Part shown: piece by piece, positions 1 through 5,883 of the stretch | How the letters are laid out: each line of letters begins with the position of its first letter | Position numbering within the stretch: the stretch's first letter is position 1 | Origin: Bacillota bacterium | GTDB lineage: Bacteria; Bacillota; Clostridia; Oscillospirales; Ruminococcaceae | Direction: 5' to 3' | Length of the DNA: 7,474 bases | NCBI GenBank assembly: GCA_023439605.1 | Contig: JAEXNS010000343.1 | Location: 1 to 7,474, forward strand | Position numbers and translations under genes: made by a program | Notes under the pieces: model-generated | Told to the model about the DNA's origin: nothing | Seen by the model: only the letters and a program-made list of their open reading frames with translations | Database searches by the model: none

Positions 1-51
1 GTCGAAACTCCTGTAAAATTGCAAACTTTATATTTTGTGGCTAAATAGCAA
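1..51 (+). repeat. Dispersed intergenic repeat, copy A (right part only, cut by the window edge)
   Basis: The first 51 bases match the right half of copy C (2840-2888) almost base for base: GTCGAAACT, then a TAAAATYGCAAACTTTA block, then a right terminal repeat reading GGCTAAATAGCAA (39-51), two changes from the consensus GGCTGAATAGTAA. The left half, with the GC-rich hairpins, lies outside the window. It has the same orientation as the other copies. No gene is visible in it. That it is one family is seen directly; that it is mobile is inference. Confidence 0.75.
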
Positions 52-105
52 CAAAATATCATCAATTTTTAAAGGTTTTATCAATACTTTAAATTCATTT
101 TAGTA

Positions 106-205
106 TTACTATTCAACCATATGTGCAAGATGTAGAGAAAGTCCAAGGTGAAAGAAAAACATAGTCTACTACAGATTCGAAGCTCCTAAAAAAACTGAAT
201 AATAA
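106..205 (+). repeat. Dispersed intergenic repeat, copy B (decayed)
   Basis: The left terminal repeat TTACTATTCAACC (106-118) and right terminal repeat AACTGAATAATAA (193-205) bracket 100 bp. The interior keeps recognisable core pieces: GTCCAAGGTGAAAG near 141 and ATTCGAAGCTCC near 175. It has lost the AAAATCGCAAACTTTA block, and neither GC-rich hairpin of copy C can form. The two ends pair with four mismatches. It is the most diverged copy and probably the oldest. It lies about 75 bp upstream of the cellulase promoter. The rest of the 381-bp leader outside copies A and B is AT-rich with no gene. Confidence 0.65.
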
Positions 206-281
206 CATTAATACAGTTCACGGACACAATATATTATAATTCATTTGTTGGAATATTTAATAAAAGAATTTGTTAAAAGGG

Positions 282-310
282 TTGAATTTTCAGCTTTTTA
301 TTGTTATAAT
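282..310 (+). promoter_or_regulatory. Sigma-A-type promoter for the GH9 cellulase
   Basis: TTGAAT (282-287) and a perfect TATAAT (305-310) are separated by exactly 17 bp. This fits the vegetative Firmicute consensus very well. Transcription would start near 317, giving an untranslated leader of about 65 nt before the GTG at 382. It is the best-spaced promoter in the 381-bp upstream region. Another TATAAT at 235-240 lacks a usable -35. Confidence 0.7.
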
Positions 311-312
311 AT

Positions 313-347
313 TAGTAAATAGTAATGATATTATAGTATATTTACTA
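313..347 (+). promoter_or_regulatory. Inverted repeat at the predicted cellulase transcription start
   Basis: TAGTAAATA (313-321) and TATTTACTA (339-347) are perfect 9-bp inverted arms separated by 17 bp. The left arm straddles the predicted start near 317, so a complete RNA hairpin would form only if transcription began slightly earlier. The position also suits a repressor operator. The arms are purely AT-rich, in a region where chance dyads are common, so this is a weak call. No regulator can be named. Confidence 0.3.
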
Positions 348-381
348 TTAAAAAAAATTTAATTTATAAAGGAGAATTTTT

Positions 382-2700
382 GTGAATTTAATAAAAAAGA
401 AAATACTCACTTCTGTATTGGCTTTTAGCGTGGCTTTTACTGGCATGTCTAACTATACTCAAGATTTCAATTCTCAAGGTGACAAAAATGTTAATGCCGC
501 TACAACACCAAAATATAACTATGCAGAAGCATTACAAAAATCATTGTTTTTCTACGAAGTTCAGCAGGCAGGTCCACTACCTGAATGGAACAGAGTTTCT
601 TGGCGTGCGGATGCTACCATGAAAGATGAACTCTTAGGCGGCTGGTATGATGCCGGAGACCATATGAAATTCACTTTACCTATGGCATATTCAGCTACAA
701 TGATGGCTTGGGGGCTTTATGAATATAGCGATGGAGTTGAAGCAATAGGTGAAAAACAAAATTATGTAAATAATCTTGAGTTTGTACTAGACTATCTTAA
801 ATCATGTGATTTAGGAACAGAAGTTATCTACCAAATAGGTGATGGTGGGGCTGATCACAAATGGTGGGGACCTGTTGAAATTTACGATTTCAAGGTAACG
901 GAAAGACCTTTTTATTCATCCAAATCCTCTGCAGTAGCTGCTGAAGTCGCTGCATCTTTAGCAGCAGGATATCTTGCCTTAAACGGTGGCAGTGTAAACT
1001 CCTCAAAACTTGATGGATATTTAAAAACTGCAAAAAACTGCTTTAGTATAGCAGAAAAATCATTAAGTGATTCTGGATATGTTTGTGAATACTACAAATC
1101 AAGTCATTTTTATGATGAGCTTTTTTGGGCTGCAAACTGGCTTTATATGGCTACAAAAGACAAGTCATATCTTGATAAGGCCACTGCTTTTATTGATAAT
1201 TTAGGACGTGAGAGTCAGTCTACAGAGCTTACATACACATGGGGGCACTGTTGGGATGACGTTACTCAAGGCGGACTTTTACTCTATGCTATAAATACTG
1301 GTGACGAATTTTATAAAACACGTGTAGGTAAACATCTTGATTATTGGACTGTGGGTAGTGGTGGAAAACAAGTAAGTTATACACCAGATGGCCTTGCATG
1401 GTTATTTAACTGGGGTGCTCTTAGACATGCTACAACAACTGCATTTTTAGCAGAAGTTGCTTCTGATAGACTTTTCTCTAATGATACAACATTATACACA
1501 AGATATACAGATTTTGCAGAAAGCCAGCTTAATTATGCATTAGGAGACAATGCTTTAAATATGAGTTATGTTGTAGGTTTTGGAGATAAATATCCTCAAC
1601 ACTATCATCATAGAACTGCACATGCTTCATGGAATGATTTATGGCAAGAAGGTGGGACTGATAAACCTCATAGACATGTTTTATATGGTGCTCTTGTTGG
1701 AGGACCTAGCAAAGACGGAAAATACACAGATGTAATTTCTTCTTATGAATATAGTGAAGTTGCAACTGACTATAACGCTGGCTATACTGCTCTTCTATGC
1801 AAAATGGTTGATAGATATGGTGGAAAAACACTTTCTGACTTCCCAGAAGCTCAAATAAAAGCTGAATTTATAGCAGATCAAAAAATACCTCAGAATAAAG
1901 AGTTCTATATGGAAGCTTGTATAAATCAATCAAGTAGTGAATATTCAGAAATCAAGGCACAAGCTACAAATCATTCTGCTTTCCCCGCAAGAATTATTAA
2001 TAATTTATCCTATAGATATTTTGTTGATTTAACCGAAGTATTTGATGCAGGATATAAAGCCGAAGATATAAAAGTAACTATCGGTTATGATGAACATAAA
2101 GGTACACAAATTTCTCAATTAAAACAATTTAAAGGGAATATTTATTATACTGAAATTCTATATGTAGACGGTTCTTTAATTCGTCCTTCTGGACAATCAG
2201 AACATCAAGCTGAATTACAATTTAGAATTGCTATGCCTGCTGGTACAAAAGTTTGGGATCCTACAAATGACCCTTCCTACGAAGGATTATTACAAGGAAA
2301 TACAAATATAAAAGCTACAGACAAGTTAACTATGTATGATAATGGAAGATTAATATACGGAGTTGAACCTGATGGCACTGTACCTGGTACAGAACCAGTA
2401 ACAACAACAGTCACAACAACTACTACCACTTCTTCTACTACTACCACTTCTTCTACAACAACAACTACTACTTCTTCAACTACACCACAAGCCGTATTAA
2501 TATATGGTGATTTAAATTCAAGTGGTAAAGTTGATAACTCTGATTTAGTTGCTTTAAGTCAACATCTAGTTAACGACAAACTATTAGCAGGGCAACAATT
2601 AAAAGCAGCAGATGTTACTTTAGATGGAATTGTGGATGTAGCTGACTTGGCACTATTAAAGCAATTTATAATGGGCGATTTGGTTAAATTAGGAAAATAA
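382..2700 (+). CDS. Cellulosomal GH9 endoglucanase (GH9-CBM3c-linker-dockerin)
   Basis: This 772-residue secreted cellulase hydrolyses beta-1,4-glucan bonds with inversion and should dock onto a scaffoldin cohesin. In order: signal peptide 1 to about 40 (KKK, hydrophobic core, cleavage near VNA-A); GH9 domain about 45-480; CBM3c about 487-665; Thr/Ser linker 674-701; dockerin about 708-772. Catalytic signatures are visible: GGWYDAGDH with D90 and the likely base D93, the GFG...HHR signature at 399-411, and the likely acid E459 in SEVATDYNAG. GH9 followed directly by CBM3c is the architecture of processive endoglucanases, where CBM3c feeds the chain to the active site instead of anchoring to crystalline cellulose. 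The dockerin has two calcium loops starting at D710 and D744. The start is GTG at 382, seven bases after AAAGGAG (368-374). It is monocistronic, with its own promoter and terminator. The family is very sure; which paralogue it is cannot be told. Confidence 0.96.
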   Translation: MNLIKKKILTSVLAFSVAFTGMSNYTQDFNSQGDKNVNAATTPKYNYAEALQKSLFFYEVQQAGPLPEWNRVSWRADATMKDELLGGWYDAGDHMKFTLPMAYSATMMAWGLYEYSDGVEAIGEKQNYVNNLEFVLDYLKSCDLGTEVIYQIGDGGADHKWWGPVEIYDFKVTERPFYSSKSSAVAAEVAASLAAGYLALNGGSVNSSKLDGYLKTAKNCFSIAEKSLSDSGYVCEYYKSSHFYDELFWAANWLYMATKDKSYLDKATAFIDNLGRESQSTELTYTWGHCWDDVTQGGLLLYAINTGDEFYKTRVGKHLDYWTVGSGGKQVSYTPDGLAWLFNWGALRHATTTAFLAEVASDRLFSNDTTLYTRYTDFAESQLNYALGDNALNMSYVVGFGDKYPQHYHHRTAHASWNDLWQEGGTDKPHRHVLYGALVGGPSKDGKYTDVISSYEYSEVATDYNAGYTALLCKMVDRYGGKTLSDFPEAQIKAEFIADQKIPQNKEFYMEACINQSSSEYSEIKAQATNHSAFPARIINNLSYRYFVDLTEVFDAGYKAEDIKVTIGYDEHKGTQISQLKQFKGNIYYTEILYVDGSLIRPSGQSEHQAELQFRIAMPAGTKVWDPTNDPSYEGLLQGNTNIKATDKLTMYDNGRLIYGVEPDGTVPGTEPVTTTVTTTTTTSSTTTTSSTTTTTTSSTTPQAVLIYGDLNSSGKVDNSDLVALSQHLVNDKLLAGQQLKAADVTLDGIVDVADLALLKQFIMGDLVKLGK
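2401..2484 (+). repeat. Thr/Ser linker-coding low-complexity tract with an 18-bp tandem duplication
   Basis: These 84 bases encode residues 674-701, almost only Thr and Ser plus one Val, joining CBM3c to the dockerin. An 18-base unit, ACTACTACCACTTCTTCT, occurs twice with no change (2419-2436 and 2437-2454). A looser third version follows to about 2480. Such linkers are usually flexible and often O-glycosylated in clostridial cellulases. The exact duplication points to slippage or unequal exchange in frame. Confidence 0.85.
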
Positions 2701-2706
2701 TATTTT

Positions 2707-2741
2707 AAATAATACCGTTTTAAAAACGGTATTATTTTTTT
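2707..2741 (+). terminator. Intrinsic terminator of the GH9 cellulase gene
   Basis: AATACCGTTT (2711-2720) pairs with AAACGGTATT (2724-2733) around a three-base loop. Flanking A and T bases can lengthen the stem outward to 2707/2737. A run of seven T follows at 2735-2741. It starts six bases after the cellulase stop codon. Confidence 0.9.
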
Positions 2742-2756
2742 GTATATATCTATGCG

Positions 2757-2888
2757 TTATTATTCAGCCGTATGTTTAAGGAAAAGATATTTTACCGAAG
2801 GTCCAGGGCGACCGGAAAGCCCGGTCGACTCCGCAGAGTCGAAACTACTATAAAATCGCAAACTTTACCTTTAGAGGCTGAATAGTAA
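2757..2888 (+). repeat. Dispersed intergenic repeat, copy C (complete, best preserved)
   Basis: This 132-bp element is bounded by TTATTATTCAGCC (2757-2769) and GGCTGAATAGTAA (2876-2888). These are inverted copies matching at 12 of 13 positions, and the one difference is a G-U pair in RNA. The core 2802-2841 is about 70% GC (28 of 40 bases) in otherwise AT-rich DNA. It holds two perfect adjoining hairpins: CGACCGG/CCGGTCG (2809-2827, loop AAAGC) and CGACTC/GAGTCG (2826-2841, loop CGCA), sharing two bases. An AT-rich right part with AAAATCGCAAACTTTA follows. No ORF of note and no target-site duplication is visible. It lies 15 bp behind the cellulase terminator. The rest of the 312-bp gap (2701-3012) is the terminator and AT-rich leader DNA of the CHR genes. 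Confidence 0.85.
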
Positions 2889-2930
2889 TCATTTGTAGCA
2901 AAATTACAATCACTCTCTTATATTTTCATT

Positions 2931-2960
2931 TACATATTTCAAATTAAATGTTATTATAAT
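2931..2960 (+). promoter_or_regulatory. Possible promoter for the CHR pair
   Basis: A perfect TATAAT -10 lies at 2955-2960, about 50 bp before the TTG start at 3013. The -35 is poor: TACATA at 2931-2936 gives an 18-bp spacer, while the better-looking TTTACA at 2929 gives a spacer of 20. A promoter is expected here because the cellulase terminator lies upstream. The exact -35 is uncertain. Confidence 0.4.
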
Positions 2961-3012
2961 ATAGGTTAAAGCATAAGAGTTTTATATATTATTTAGCAAG
3001 GGATGAGAAAGA

Positions 3013-3591
3013 TTGGGTAAAGAAAGAAGAAAATTAAAATTACACTTGCAACTATTTTTATCAACACTATATTTAAGTTCTGTAACTTTTGGTGGCGGAT
3101 ATGTAATAATTTCTTTTATGAAAAAAATTTTTGTTGAAAAACATAATTGGCTTACAGAGGATGAAATGTTGGATATCACAACGCTTGCACAAAGTTCACC
3201 CGGTTCCATTGCAATAAACGCCTCTGTTTTAGTAGGCTATAAAATGGCTGGAATTACTGGTGCTTTTGTCACTGTTTTAGGAACAGTTGCTCCACCTCTG
3301 TTTATAATTTCTTTTATTTCAATTATATATTCAAAATTTTCTCAAAACGAAAATGTAAAATTTGTTTTAAAAGGAATGAACGCTGGTGTTTCTGCTGTAA
3401 TAATAGATGTTTCCACTTCTATGTTTAAAAAAATCAAAAAAAGTTTTTTTTCATATATAATTTTTTTCTCTTCCTTTTTATTGGTTTTTTTATTAAATAT
3501 AGATGTAAAAATAATAATAATCTCTTCTATAATTTTGGGGTTAGCTCGATTTTTTATTTTTAAAAAAAATAATGAAAGGAATTTAAAATGA
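3013..3591 (+). CDS. Chromate transporter family (CHR) half-protein, first of pair
   Basis: This 192-residue membrane protein corresponds to one CHR domain; long ChrA proteins contain two fused. CHR proteins export chromate, although the true substrate of many clostridial members is untested. Family marks are TFGGG near 25-29, NWLT at 45-48, a PGSIAINA segment at 63-70 (PGP-I-A-x-N in most members) and GYKMAG at 75-80. Hydrophobic segments lie near 14-35, 81-107, 145-160 and 165-182. TTG at 3013 was chosen because AAGGGATGAG (2998-3007) precedes it, an in-frame stop (TGA at 3004) rules out anything longer, and the first membrane segment would be lost with a later start. Its stop overlaps the next start (ATGA at 3588-3591), so the two are probably translated together and may act as a heteromer, as proposed for short-chain CHR pairs such as Bacillus YwrA/YwrB. 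Confidence 0.88.
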   Translation: MGKERRKLKLHLQLFLSTLYLSSVTFGGGYVIISFMKKIFVEKHNWLTEDEMLDITTLAQSSPGSIAINASVLVGYKMAGITGAFVTVLGTVAPPLFIISFISIIYSKFSQNENVKFVLKGMNAGVSAVIIDVSTSMFKKIKKSFFSYIIFFSSFLLVFLLNIDVKIIIISSIILGLARFFIFKKNNERNLK

Positions 3592-4163
3592 TTTTTCTCC
3601 AATTATTTTATTCGTTTTTTTTAATAGGTATTTTTACACTTGGTGGTGGTTATGCTTCATTATCACTTATTCAAGAGCAAATTGTAGAAAAAAACAACTG
3701 GCTTACATCTTCTGAATATGTAGACTTAATCGCCATATCTCAAATGACTCCTGGTCCCATAGCTTTGAATGCGGCTACATTTGTAGGACAAAAAACCGCT
3801 GGATTTGCAGGCTCTATTGCCGCTACTGTCGGATATATCACTCCCTCGTTTATTATAGTGATAACTTTAGCTTACCTTATCAAAAAATCAAAAAATAAAG
3901 ATGCACTAGATATTATGCTTGATACCTTAAGGCCTTCTGTTACTGCACTAATAATGATCTCCGGATTTGGAATGGCTTTTACCTCTATATTAAATATTTC
4001 TTTTGAGATATTAGAAATAATAAAAATAAAAAGTATTGATATTGTTTCATTACTTATTTTTACTCTTTCGTTTTTTTTAATAAAAAAATTCAAACTAAAC
4101 CCTATATATATAATAATTTTTTCTGGAATTTTAGGGGTAATTTTGTATAAGATATTCAAATAA
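3588..4163 (+). CDS. Chromate transporter family (CHR) half-protein, second of pair
   Basis: This 191-residue membrane protein is a homologue of the preceding one. It carries the canonical family marks: TLGGG at 17-21, NWLT at 37-40, TPGPIALNAATFVGQKTAG at 54-72, and several hydrophobic segments (about 3-16, 73-98, 113-130, 145-160 and 168-188). It starts at ATG 3588, overlapping the upstream gene by four bases, with its own ribosome site AAAGGA (3575-3580). The two proteins probably insert together in the membrane, possibly with opposite topology, and form one transporter. The operon ends at the hairpin terminator directly after the stop. The CHR family call is firm. Chromate as physiological substrate is only a family default, and no regulator or sulfate gene is adjacent. 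Confidence 0.9.
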   Translation: MIFLQLFYSFFLIGIFTLGGGYASLSLIQEQIVEKNNWLTSSEYVDLIAISQMTPGPIALNAATFVGQKTAGFAGSIAATVGYITPSFIIVITLAYLIKKSKNKDALDIMLDTLRPSVTALIMISGFGMAFTSILNISFEILEIIKIKSIDIVSLLIFTLSFFLIKKFKLNPIYIIIFSGILGVILYKIFK

Positions 4164-4165
4164 AA

Positions 4166-4221
4166 GCCCCAAAAGAAAGTGTTTTATAAAATCACTTTAT
4201 CTTTTGGGGTTATTTTTATTT
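4166..4221 (+). terminator. Intrinsic terminator of the CHR operon, possibly two-way
   Basis: The outer stem CCCCAAAAG/CTTTTGGGG (4167-4175 with 4201-4209) continues as AAAGTG/CACTTT (4176-4181 with 4193-4198), with a two-base bulge and an 11-base loop. It is followed by a T-rich tail at 4210-4224. It begins three bases after the stop codon. Read on the minus strand, the hairpin is followed by CTTTTATTT, so it may also stop glgA transcription arriving from the right. The plus-strand role is firm; the minus-strand role is inferred. Confidence 0.88.
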
Positions 4222-4222
4222 T

Positions 4223-4341
4223 TTACTATTCAGTCATATTTGTAAGTCAAATATTTTTTACAGAATGTCCAGGGTGGCCAGAAAGCCCGATCGACTCGGC
4301 AGAATCGAAACTCTTGCAAAAACTTAGAGGATGAATAGTAA
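4223..4341 (+). repeat. Dispersed intergenic repeat, copy D (complete, partly decayed)
   Basis: This 119-bp element runs from TTACTATTCAGTC (4223-4235) to GGATGAATAGTAA (4329-4341). The ends are inverted copies matching at 11 of 13 positions. The core GTCCAGGG...GAAAGCCCG...TCGACT...TCGAAACT is shared with copy C. Two substitutions in the first hairpin and one in the second weaken pairing. The AAAATCGCAAACTTTA block is shortened. It begins inside the T-rich tail of the CHR terminator and fills the gap between two convergent operons. Similarity to copy C seems to continue past the right end (AGC, AAAA, CAATCAC near 4351-4367). Confidence 0.82.
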
Positions 4342-4366
4342 ACCAGTATGAGCGAAAAGCCAATCA

Positions 4367-4390
4367 CCTCTACAAAATCGTAAATTTTTA
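4367..4390 (+). repeat. Short stray fragment resembling the repeat's right-hand block
   Basis: These 24 bases contain AAAATCGTAAATTTT, which matches 13 of 15 positions of the AAAATCGCAAACTTT block in copy C (about 2852-2866), the block that copy D has largely lost. It lies 25 bp outside copy D and directly against the 3' end of glgA. It may be a rearranged piece of copy D or an AT-rich chance match. Confidence 0.35.
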
Positions 4391-4391
4391 T

Positions 4392-5813
4392 TTAAAATTT
4401 AACAACTATTTCTTTATAAAGACCTATATACAAATCAGCTGAAACTCCCCAACTGAAATCTTCACTCATCGCCTGTTTTATACATTTTTCCCATTTTGAC
4501 TTAGACTCATATAATTCATAAGCTCTTTTGCAAGTATACAGCATATCATGTGCATTATAAGATTTAAATGTAAATCCATTTCCGTTCTTATCCGAACAAT
4601 CTCTTACAGTATCTCTTAATCCGCCTGTTTCTCTTACTATTGGAATTGTACCATATCTCATAGCAATCATTTGTGCAAGGCCACATGGTTCGCTTTTTGA
4701 AGGCATTAAAAACATATCTACTCCAGAATAAATTCTTCTAGCCAATTCAGGAATAAATCCAATGGTTACACTTACTTTATCCGGATATCTATTTGACATT
4801 TCCACAAAAAAATCTTCATAAATTTTTTCACCACTACCTAAAACAGCAAACTTAAATCCGTGTTCTACCATTTCCTCGAATATATGTTTTATCAAATCAA
4901 GACCCTTGTGTGAAACAAATCTAGTTACAATTCCTATTAAAGGTTCATCTCCTTCTTGTAACTTTAATTCTGATAATAGATTATTTTTACATTCTAGTTT
5001 TCCAGATAAATCATTTATAGAATAATTCACAGAAATAAGCTTGTCAGTTTCAGGATTGTTAAATTCATAATCAATTCCATTTAAAAAGCCACATAATTTA
5101 AACTGCTTGTTTACAAGAATTCTATCAAGCCCATGTGAATACCAAGGATCAAGTATTTCCCATGCATAACTAGGGCTAACGGTTGTAACCTTATCTGCTA
5201 TTTCAATTGCACTCTTCATAAGATTTACACAGTCATCATAAATTAGTAGGTCAGAGTGATATAATGGTATTCCCATAAGTTCATTTATAACTTCTATGCC
5301 AAATTTACCTTGATACTGTATATTATGTATTGTGAACACATGCTTAATGTTATCATAGCCTTGCTGAAACTTATAAAAAACATGATAATAAGCTGGTATT
5401 AAAGCAGCCTGCCAGTCATTTGTATGTATAATGTCTGGTTTAAAGTCAATATATCTTAACATTTCTAAAACTGCTCTGCAGAAAAAAACAAAACGCTCAC
5501 AATCATCGTAAAATCCATATAAACCATCTCTACCAAAATAATATTCATTGTCAATAAAATAATATGTAACTCCATTACATATTGAAGTAAATATACCGCA
5601 ATACTGTTTTCGCCAAGCTACATCAACAGTAAAATTAGCTATACAAGTTAAAGTAGTTCTCATTTGAGGTTTTATATTTTTATATAGAGGTAAGACAACC
5701 CTACAATCACAACCTTTTTGATTTAGAGCAACTGGCAAAGAACCAGCAACGTCTGCCAAACCTCCCGAAGCAATGTAAGGCAAAGCTTCACTAGCTACAT
5801 ATAGTATATTCAA
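4392..5813 (-). CDS. glgA: Glycogen synthase (ADP-glucose, GT5 family)
   Basis: This cytoplasmic enzyme transfers glucose from ADP-glucose to the non-reducing end of alpha-1,4-glucan. It has the two Rossmann domains of GT-B fold synthases: an N-terminal GT5 domain (NILYVASE...GGLADVAGSLP) and a C-terminal GT1-like domain with SEPCGLAQMIAMRYGTIP and ETGG; the key Glu of EPCG is residue 375. Length 473 is normal. I place the start at TTG (5813). An upstream in-frame ATG (5822-5820, giving 476 residues) is directly abutted by the only ribosome site, GAGAGG (5828-5823), which instead sits nine bases from the TTG. From the TTG, numbering is collinear with Escherichia coli GlgA through SE and GGL (residues 8-9 and 17-19). 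One oddity is that the K-x-G-G-L lysine (Lys15 in E. coli) is Ala15. It is the last gene of glgC-glgD-glgA. Confidence 0.95.
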   Translation of the reverse strand: MNILYVASEALPYIASGGLADVAGSLPVALNQKGCDCRVVLPLYKNIKPQMRTTLTCIANFTVDVAWRKQYCGIFTSICNGVTYYFIDNEYYFGRDGLYGFYDDCERFVFFCRAVLEMLRYIDFKPDIIHTNDWQAALIPAYYHVFYKFQQGYDNIKHVFTIHNIQYQGKFGIEVINELMGIPLYHSDLLIYDDCVNLMKSAIEIADKVTTVSPSYAWEILDPWYSHGLDRILVNKQFKLCGFLNGIDYEFNNPETDKLISVNYSINDLSGKLECKNNLLSELKLQEGDEPLIGIVTRFVSHKGLDLIKHIFEEMVEHGFKFAVLGSGEKIYEDFFVEMSNRYPDKVSVTIGFIPELARRIYSGVDMFLMPSKSEPCGLAQMIAMRYGTIPIVRETGGLRDTVRDCSDKNGNGFTFKSYNAHDMLYTCKRAYELYESKSKWEKCIKQAMSEDFSWGVSADLYIGLYKEIVVKF

Positions 5814-5883
5814 TTTTATCATCCTCTCAATATATCGTTTTTTACATATATGTTACAATTTAACCGAGACATATATATTTTAT

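Noticed and set aside
2757..2888. Copy C as a riboswitch of the CHR genes
   Set aside because: The same sequence also occurs before a cellulase gene and between convergent genes, so it is not tied to one pathway, and no known aptamer core is recognised.
2757..2888. Target-site duplications around copy C (and B, D)
   Set aside because: Flanking bases on the two sides do not match in any of the three copies with both ends visible.
3003..3020. ATG at 3003 as CHR start
   Set aside because: It is in another frame and meets a stop after five codons.
2982..3209. Minus-strand ORF of 75 codons
   Set aside because: It overlaps the strongly conserved CHR coding region on the other strand, and its product has no recognisable motif.
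3342..3602. Minus-strand ORF of 86 codons
   Set aside because: It is the antisense of the membrane-segment region of the first CHR gene; its Lys/Ile/Phe-rich content is what AT-rich complement strands give.
3872..4159. Minus-strand ORF of 95 codons
   Set aside because: It is the antisense of the second CHR gene, with no motif or ribosome site.
1..4341. Repeats as a CRISPR array
   Set aside because: The copies are over 100 bp, diverged, and separated by genes; there are no short identical repeats with regular spacers.
5823..5880. Promoter for glgA in the glgD-glgA gap
   Set aside because: The only TATATT-like -10 with a TTGTAA at 18 bp would place the transcription start in the ribosome site.
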